Source: Acinetobacter sp. ANC 4558 (lineage in GTDB: Bacteria > Pseudomonadota > Gammaproteobacteria > Pseudomonadales > Moraxellaceae). From it: DNA of 50,585 bases. Shown here one piece after another: positions 46,555-50,585 of this stretch. The stretch covers positions 1-50,585 of the forward strand of contig NZ_NEGH01000006.1 of NCBI RefSeq assembly GCF_002135375.1. The letters run 5' to 3'. Position numbers and translations under genes: made by a program. Within the stretch, counting starts at the first letter, position 1. Every line of letters starts with the position of its first letter. Under the pieces are notes generated by a model. That model made no database searches. It had not been told where the DNA came from and worked only from the letters and a program-made list of their open reading frames with translations.

Positions 46555-47058
46555 ATGGCATTAAAAGTCGAAATTCAAAAGAGTGAAAATATTTCCCTTT
46601 GGAAAGAATATAAAGATGAAGAAGGTAATGTGCTTGCCGAGTTTAAAATACGTGGTCAATCTTACAAGCCCTATCGTGTGGCCTTAGAACGTGCGCAAAA
46701 TCAGGTCGCGCATAAGGGTTATGATGTACCAATGGCACGTGCTGACGATAAGCTTTATCATGAGTTGTTATTAGAAGCCACAGCTTGTCATTTGATTGAA
46801 GACTGGAAAGGTGTAGTTTTCATTGAAGACGGTCAAGAGGTTGAACAAACCTATTCAGCAGAGAATGCAACCAAGCTGTTAAATATGGGTGATATTGGTG
46901 TTGCGATTTGGGGCTTTGTGATGTCACATGCTGAGAAGATTCAAAACGAAGCGGATCAGGTTAAAGCTGATATCTTGGGAAAGTCACAGCCCTCTATCAA
47001 TGGCACAGCTCAGACATCGGGAAGACGGAGCACCAAAAGAAACAACTCCAAGCGTTAG
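46555..47058 (+). CDS. Phage tail assembly chaperone, G-type frame
   Basis: This 167-residue protein sits where lambda gpG sits, between the tail tube and tape-measure genes. It has ALKVEIQKSENISLWKEY at the start, a helical middle (YHELLLEATACHLIEDWKGV) and a basic end (SGRRSTKRNNSKR). Tail assembly chaperones hold the tape-measure protein during tail polymerisation. The slippery heptamer GGGAAAG at 46977-46983 is in the right register for a -1 shift at codon 143, which produces the longer GT form in the overlapping frame. Pattern and position support the call more than sequence similarity does. Confidence 0.8.
   Translation: MALKVEIQKSENISLWKEYKDEEGNVLAEFKIRGQSYKPYRVALERAQNQVAHKGYDVPMARADDKLYHELLLEATACHLIEDWKGVVFIEDGQEVEQTYSAENATKLLNMGDIGVAIWGFVMSHAEKIQNEADQVKADILGKSQPSINGTAQTSGRRSTKRNNSKR
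46977..46983 (+). promoter_or_regulatory. Programmed -1 frameshift site GGGAAAG
   Basis: In the zero frame the bases read G GGA AAG. After a slip of one base back they read GGG AAA G, exactly the heptamer used by lambda G-GT. The -1 frame then stays open to 47294 without a stop, and its product is in phase with the sequence that begins at 47094. Confidence 0.88.
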
Positions 47059-47297
47059 GGGTAAAGATTCCTGAACCTCCTGAATATAGCTATGTGGCCA
47101 ATGTGATTTTAAGTGCCTTTAATGTGATTGCTCGATCACGTACATATGAGACTGGTGTTGCCTTACCTTTAGACAGTAGCATGATTGAAGCTTACCTAAA
47201 CCTTCATGATGCGCCGTGTGAAATGCATATTTTTGTTGAGAGTATTTTTGTCCTGGATAATTTGCTTTTAGACAAGGTTCACAAAAGAAGCCAATGA
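46983..47297 (+). CDS. Frameshift extension of the tail assembly chaperone (T part)
   Basis: This frame has no good start of its own (a GTG at 47094 is the first start codon) but is open back past the slippery heptamer. It encodes a 104-residue extension beginning VTALYQWHSSDIG and passing through KIPEPPEYSYVANVILSAFN to LDNLLLDKVHKRSQ. The middle FNVIARSRTYETGVALPLD resembles the T domain found on siphophage GT proteins. The full fusion would be 247 residues: 143 from the G frame plus 104. The terminator stem at 47286-47315 overlaps the stop codon. It should be annotated as ribosomal slippage, not a separate gene. Confidence 0.8.
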   Translation, partial: VTALYQWHSSDIGKTEHQKKQLQALGVKIPEPPEYSYVANVILSAFNVIARSRTYETGVALPLDSSMIEAYLNLHDAPCEMHIFVESIFVLDNLLLDKVHKRSQ

Positions 47298-47315
47298 GTG
47301 ATTGGTTTCTTTTTC
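47286..47315 (+). terminator. Terminator overlapping the end of the tail chaperone gene
   Basis: AGAAGCCAAT and ATTGGTTTCT pair across a GAGTG loop and run into TTTTC. The stop TGA (47295-47297) lies at the loop edge. It separates the tail genes from the following lipoprotein gene. Confidence 0.8.
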
Positions 47316-47361
47316 TCACATTTTTTAGTATCTTGATGTGATTCTAAGAGGGTGAAGTATT

Positions 47362-47880
47362 ATGAGAAAAATATTAGGGTTGTGTTTGGTGATGGGGTTG
47401 GGTTTGAGTGGGTGTGCTACAACATCAGGGTTGAGTGCGCAAACAGCAATAAGCGGGTTTGATGGTAAAAAGCATGTCAGAATAGCACCTCATGGAGCAG
47501 CGTGCACATCGATGATTTGTCCAGCAATAGGTGCTATTTGGATAGAGGATGCGCCAAATATGGTTGGTCTGAATTTCGAAGTGGTAAATGATATAAGAGC
47601 TATTAATTCAGCTGAATTAAATATTGATGGTGAAATAATTAAGCTTACGAATACCAATTTAACTAATTTTAATACAAATATTGGAGTTTCATCAGCAAAA
47701 GTCTATACCACGGATTTTGCAGTAATAGACAAAATTATTAATTCAAAGCGCACATGGGTGAGACTCAACACATCAAAAGGTTATGTTGAGGCCGCAATAG
47801 TAGATAGTGGTAAAGATAGTAAGGCATTTCACGCGCTCAAAAGATTTAAAAATCAAGTAGAGATAACGCAAAAAAAATAA
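47362..47880 (+). CDS. Phage-associated lipoprotein (putative moron)
   Basis: This 172-residue product has a lipoprotein signal: MRKILGLCLVMGLGLSGCATT, with lipobox LSGC and Cys18 as the lipid site. The mature part begins TSGLSAQTAISGFDGKKHVR and has two further cysteines (AACTSMICPAIGA). I do not recognise a family. A lipoprotein gene with its own ribosome-binding site (AGAGGGTG) and flanking terminators in the middle of tail genes is the usual look of a moron, which can alter the host surface. Superinfection exclusion would be one guess; nothing here shows it. Confidence 0.7.
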   Translation: MRKILGLCLVMGLGLSGCATTSGLSAQTAISGFDGKKHVRIAPHGAACTSMICPAIGAIWIEDAPNMVGLNFEVVNDIRAINSAELNIDGEIIKLTNTNLTNFNTNIGVSSAKVYTTDFAVIDKIINSKRTWVRLNTSKGYVEAAIVDSGKDSKAFHALKRFKNQVEITQKK

Positions 47881-47912
47881 TACCTCTAATTATTTATGCG
47901 ATTTTAATATCT

Positions 47913-47936
47913 AAAAGCACCTTATGGTGCTTTTTT
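47913..47936 (+). terminator. Terminator after the phage lipoprotein gene
   Basis: AAAAGCACC and GGTGCTTTT form a stem with a TTAT loop and a T run. It follows the lipoprotein stop by 33 bases. Confidence 0.85.
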
Positions 47937-47982
47937 ATTATCTCCTAAAGCATCACCAATCAAAGAGTATTAATAAGTAGAT

Positions 47983-48007
47983 AGCGCCCTTTAGGCGCTT
48001 TTTTTAC
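47983..48007 (+). terminator. Second terminator before the tape-measure fragment
   Basis: AGCGCC and GGCGCT form a short stem with a CTTTA loop and a run of seven or more T. The tape-measure start codon comes about 20 bases later, so it may serve as an attenuator in the leader. Confidence 0.75.
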
Positions 48008-48024
48008 GTCTAAAGGAAAGTGAA

Positions 48025-48396
48025 ATGACAGAACAAAAGAGTCGTTTAGTTGTTGAGATTAGTTCAGAGCAGGCTAAGCGTAATGCTGAGTTATTAAATC
48101 AAGAGCTTGATAAATTATATGAAAAAGGTAATAAATCAAGCACTTCATCTGCTGCCCTAGGCAAAGAGTTAAAAACAACAGGCGAGTCAGCGAAATCACT
48201 AGGTGAATCCACTTCTAAAACCACCAAGAATTTAGCGCAGCAAGAATCACAGCTGAATAAGAATGGTTCTGCTGTGATGCAACTGGCGAAGTATGTGGCT
48301 GGCTATCTAACCATTAGTAAAGCAATTTCTATGGCTGATAGTTATACACAAACGGCTGCGCGTATCCGAAATGGGCTTAGTGAATCGCAGAGCTAA
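48025..48396 (+). pseudogene. Tape-measure protein, N-terminal fragment
   Basis: The 123-residue open frame begins TEQKSRLVVEISSEQAKRNA, with a coiled-coil and Ser/Thr-rich stretch (KSSTSSAALGKELKTTGESAK). It then reads MQLAKYVAGYLTISKAISMADSYTQTAARIRNGL, which is the conserved start of tape-measure proteins. Intact tape-measure proteins have many hundreds of residues with membrane segments, so all but the N-terminus is gone: the frame stops at TAA right after GLSESQS. Its position after the chaperone and the lipoprotein gene agrees with the normal siphophage order. The right-hand deletion boundary lies close to 48,396. Confidence 0.85.
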
Positions 48397-48426
48397 AGAG
48401 AAGGAGTTATTTTTAAAATGAATTGG

Positions 48427-48591
48427 TATCTACTATTATGAAAATATAAATACTGGATCGCAATTGTGATCCATTTTTTAAAAAGTTTAGAATTTGGTTG
48501 AAATACTATCAAATAGGAATGAGAAGCATTGTTAATTATGATGAAAAATAGTAGATATCATTAGTTTGAGATGAAAAATAGTAGATATCAT
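48427..48591. repeat. Short repeats around ATAGTAGATA
   Basis: A 22-base direct repeat beginning GATGAAAAATAGTAGATA occurs at 48540-48561 and 48570-48591, eight bases apart. Its core ATAGTAGATA occurs inverted at 48427-48436 (TATCTACTAT). The group lies just upstream of the lone lipoprotein gene and could be an operator, a remnant of a small mobile element or a deletion scar. Confidence 0.6.
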
Positions 48592-48608
48592 GAGGAATGG
48601 ATTAGGGG

Positions 48609-49295
48609 ATGAAAAAGTATAATTTTATATTTAGCATGGTGATTATGATTTTACTTACGAGCTGTGCAAAAAAATATGATGAGATAATAGACGGTGAGCA
48701 AGATGTACAAGTATTAATTGCAGAAAGAGAGTTTCTAGTCCCCAAAAAATATATTGATAATCCATCTTTACCTGTACAGAGTCCTTTAATTTTTGATAAA
48801 AAAGGAAGCATGATTGCCTATTTTTATTGGCCAACTTTAGATGGCTTAGCAGAAAGTGATAATCAACAAAGGTTCGGTAGGTTTAATCATCAGGTGGTAT
48901 CTATGCAATGGTATATTAAAAATGAGCATTATATTGATGCTCAGAGGTCTATAGAAAATATACAAAGTTATGAAAGCTATCAAAAAAAATCTAAGTTGAG
49001 TTGTCCGTTGTCAAATATGAAATGTATAGGGATCAGCTCCCCTCTATCATATGAATGGATGGGAAATTATGAAGGTATGGGCTCATTTTATATACGTTGT
49101 CCAAAGGAAGAAGAAAAATCAGAGCTTTTACTAAATCAGGTATGTAACCTTGCTGTAGATTATGATGACAAGAACATTTATATAGAAAGTTTAATTAGCA
49201 GTAATTTTATAGCAAGTGAAGATGATTTACCAAAAATATTAAATCAAATGAAAGCATTTATAGATGATTGGGAGGTTAATAATTCAAAAAACTAA
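48609..49295 (+). CDS. Orphan lipoprotein, immunity-like pattern
   Basis: The 228-residue product has a lipoprotein signal (MKKYNFIFSMVIMILLTSC, lipobox LTSC, lipidated Cys19). The mature part carries REFLVPKKYIDNP, then GSMIAYFYWPTLDGLAESDNQQRF, and several cysteines in the second half (LSCPLSNMKCIGI, IRCPKE, NQVCNL). The order 'VPK-Y ... F/YWP-L' followed by an asparagine-containing stretch recalls lipoproteins that protect against type VI lipase effectors, but I cannot confirm this. GAGGA lies 12 bases before the ATG, rather far. No effector, VgrG or toxin gene is next to it. Base composition is poorer in GC than the core genes, suggesting transfer. Confidence 0.6.
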   Translation: MKKYNFIFSMVIMILLTSCAKKYDEIIDGEQDVQVLIAEREFLVPKKYIDNPSLPVQSPLIFDKKGSMIAYFYWPTLDGLAESDNQQRFGRFNHQVVSMQWYIKNEHYIDAQRSIENIQSYESYQKKSKLSCPLSNMKCIGISSPLSYEWMGNYEGMGSFYIRCPKEEEKSELLLNQVCNLAVDYDDKNIYIESLISSNFIASEDDLPKILNQMKAFIDDWEVNNSKN

Positions 49296-49319
49296 TGCTA
49301 TTGGTAGAATATAAAACTA

Positions 49320-50033
49320 TTACCTAGTTCCCTCCATGCGCCATTTTAATCGTGGCTCAGGTGGGACACTAGACATGTAGATGTTAATTTTGTGGCTTAG
49401 ATCAAGTGCAACATTATCTGTAACATTGTAAGCAACACCAGCACCAGCTGACCATGTGAAATGAGTATCTGTAGAAGAAACAGAATCATTTATAGAGATT
49501 TCTGTCTGTGAGTTTTTTACTCCAGTGGCACCAATGCCTAAGCTTACATAAGGTGTGAATTTAGATGTATATTTAAAGTCATAATAACCATTAACCATTA
49601 ACCATTAACCATTAACCATTAACCATTAACCATTAACCATTAAGGATTGGCTTCTTAGTTCATTGTCGAATAAGACAAATCCATCAGGAGCTTTGCCAGT
49701 ATATACGTTATCTCCAAATCGTGCAGTCAAACTGTCTACTGTAGGTGAGAATGTATCTTTACCCTTGTAAGTGTATTCCAATTCAGCACGAGCATTAATT
49801 TTACTAAAGTCAAAACCTACTGCAGCTGAGATATTAGGGTATATAGATTTTGTCTGATCATTATTTTTAGCTTCAAGGTTTAAAACCTCTCCATCAAAAA
49901 CTCTCTTATCTTCACTATTTTTGTATTTAGTATCTCTAATTCCAGCTTTTAGTGAAGTATCAATACTACTGTTTGCATTAGCTAAACCCTAAAATGATAA
50001 TAAAATAGCTGATGTTAATAAAAGGTGTTTTAT
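49320..50033 (-). pseudogene. Outer-membrane beta-barrel protein, disrupted at three places
   Basis: Read on the minus strand, a signal-peptide-like stretch (KHLLLTSAILLSF, stop, GLANANSS) begins at an ATA (50033-50031) where ATG is expected. It continues with a TAG (49991-49989) inside the signal peptide. About 110 codons of barrel follow (SLKAGIRDTKY, ISAAVGFDFSKINARAELEY), down to RSQSLMVNG. Eight copies of a 7-bp repeat then bring in TAA codons. The frame resumes in phase at 49598 with VNGYYDFKYTSKFTPYVSLG and ends FTWSAGAGVAYNVTDNVALDLSHK, a typical 8-stranded opacity-type end. After about 49,375 the sequence (PPEPRLKWRMEGTR) lacks the C-terminal aromatic residue of barrels and seems foreign. 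Confidence 0.82.
49585..49643. repeat. Eight perfect copies of the heptamer TAACCAT in the barrel pseudogene
   Basis: TAACCAT is repeated eight times without a mismatch from 49585 to 49640, with a partial TAA after. On the coding (minus) strand the unit reads ATGGTTA. Two copies would restore an uninterrupted frame (SLMVNGYYDFKY); the six extra copies add 42 bases, keep the phase downstream but introduce TAA stops. Confidence 0.92.
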
Positions 50034-50406
50034 AATATTTTCTTGACTAAATAACTATATATTAATGTGATATTAATTAGTGAAAAAATATATTAATTTT
50101 TTTTATTAATAAGTAATTTATAAAAAATAAATTTTTTCAAATAACACAAGTATATTTTATTTGTAGGTTTATTATATTAATCATTATAGAAAATTGTTTA
50201 GAAATATTAAAATAAATTTTATCTCATTTTACGAAATATTACATGGAATGTTTATCTGTATATATGAGCTTGTGTTATAGATATTTCTGTAATTATTTAG
50301 ATATTAATTAATCAACTAATTACGAAATTTATTTACTTAAACAAATGTAATAAATAATACACAATGATATTTATTTTGTAAATTCCTCGATAAATAAGGA
50401 TAAATC
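50034..50406. other. Very AT-rich intergenic region before the glutamate decarboxylase gene
   Basis: These 373 bases are almost entirely A and T, with many runs such as AAAAATAAATTTTTTC, and hold no gene that I can support. They should contain the promoter of the downstream gene. AT-rich DNA of this type is often bound by H-NS-like silencers, which would fit an acid-stress gene, but no specific site can be named. Confidence 0.55.
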
Positions 50407-50585
50407 ATGAGTAATAAGTCACAAAATTTAGAATATAGTGAACTAGACGACATATATGGTTCATATGACTTAAGCCGTACTTTACCTAAAACAGAATTTC
50501 CACAAAATGAAAGTAATCCTCGGAATGTATTTAGCGCTGTTCGCGATGAATTGATGCTTGATGGAAATTCTAGACAAAATTTAGC
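50407..50585 (+). CDS. gad: Glutamate decarboxylase (N-terminus only)
   Basis: The open frame runs off the right end after 59 codons. It begins [20 protein letters not shown], and its later part reads [26 protein letters not shown], which matches the N-terminal region of pyridoxal-phosphate glutamate decarboxylases. Those enzymes turn glutamate into GABA, consuming a proton, and serve acid resistance. AAGGA lies about eight bases before the ATG. The PLP-lysine and active site are outside the window, so class and function are inferred from the N-terminus. No antiporter (gadC) or glutaminase can be seen within the window. Confidence 0.75.
   Translation, partial: MSNKSQNLEYSELDDIYGSYDLSRTLPKTEFPQNESNPRNVFSAVRDELMLDGNSRQNL

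Noticed and set aside
47094..47297. A separate 67-codon gene after the tail chaperone
   Set aside because: It is the end of a longer frame that is open back to the slippery heptamer at 46977, so it is the frameshift extension and not a gene of its own.
49320..49598. An independent 92-residue gene starting MVNGYYDFKYTSKF
   Set aside because: Its first codons lie within the repeat array and the upstream barrel half is in phase across it; it is the distal part of one pseudogene, with no signal peptide of its own.
49585..49643. CRISPR-like or telomere-like array
   Set aside because: The unit is seven bases with no spacers, and it lies inside a protein-coding remnant; no cas gene is in the window.

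Overview
The window looks like a chromosomal segment of an AT-rich gammaproteobacterium of the Moraxellaceae, most probably Acinetobacter. The best single clue is Hfq with a long glycine-rich C-terminal tail, which is typical of that genus. Supporting clues are the amgK-murU peptidoglycan-recycling pair next to lptD-surA, and a small type II secretion pseudopilin block that stands apart from the rest of the secretion genes. The assignment is inference from gene content and order; no database was searched.

About 1-44,800 is ordinary core chromosome. It opens with oxidative-stress genes (ahpF start and ahpC, both on the minus strand) around a DUF1653 gene and an O-methyltransferase. Then come hrpA, a FabH-like ketosynthase, cysS and tRNA-Gly(GCC). 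Two pseudouridine synthases, a GNAT acetyltransferase and an orphan RelB/DinJ-like antitoxin lead into tsaE-mutL-miaA-hfq. The minus-strand lptD-surA pair is divergent from amgK-murU-rsmG-parA-parB. A long plus-strand run follows: msbA-lpxK-kdsB-holB-pilZ-tatD-tetR-gspH-I-J-K. After that come queD, ung, a 3-hydroxyisobutyryl-CoA hydrolase-like gene, tadA, an SRPBCC gene, cmk-rpsA-ihfB-lapA, pyrF, ruvC, a YjbR-like gene and a GFA-family gene. Envelope biogenesis is the main theme: lipid A and Kdo supply (lpxK, kdsB), LPS flipping and assembly (msbA, lptD), outer-membrane protein folding (surA) and UDP-MurNAc salvage (amgK, murU).

From tRNA(CAU) at 44,785 the character changes. A wrecked lambdoid-type prophage seems to be lodged at the tRNA 3' end. 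It holds phased short repeats resembling integrase arm sites, a small HTH protein resembling an excisionase, a tail-tube gene without a normal start, and a tail assembly chaperone with a lambda-type slippery heptamer GGGAAAG that joins a second reading frame. A lipoprotein gene and a tape-measure gene cut short at 123 residues follow. No integrase, capsid, terminase or lysis genes are present.

The last 2 kb hold an orphan lipoprotein, and an outer-membrane beta-barrel pseudogene with a lost start, an amber stop in the signal peptide and an eight-copy 7-bp repeat. A very AT-rich intergenic stretch then leads into the start of a glutamate decarboxylase gene that runs off the end. The least explained parts are the repeat-interrupted barrel gene, the lone lipoprotein and the prophage left end.
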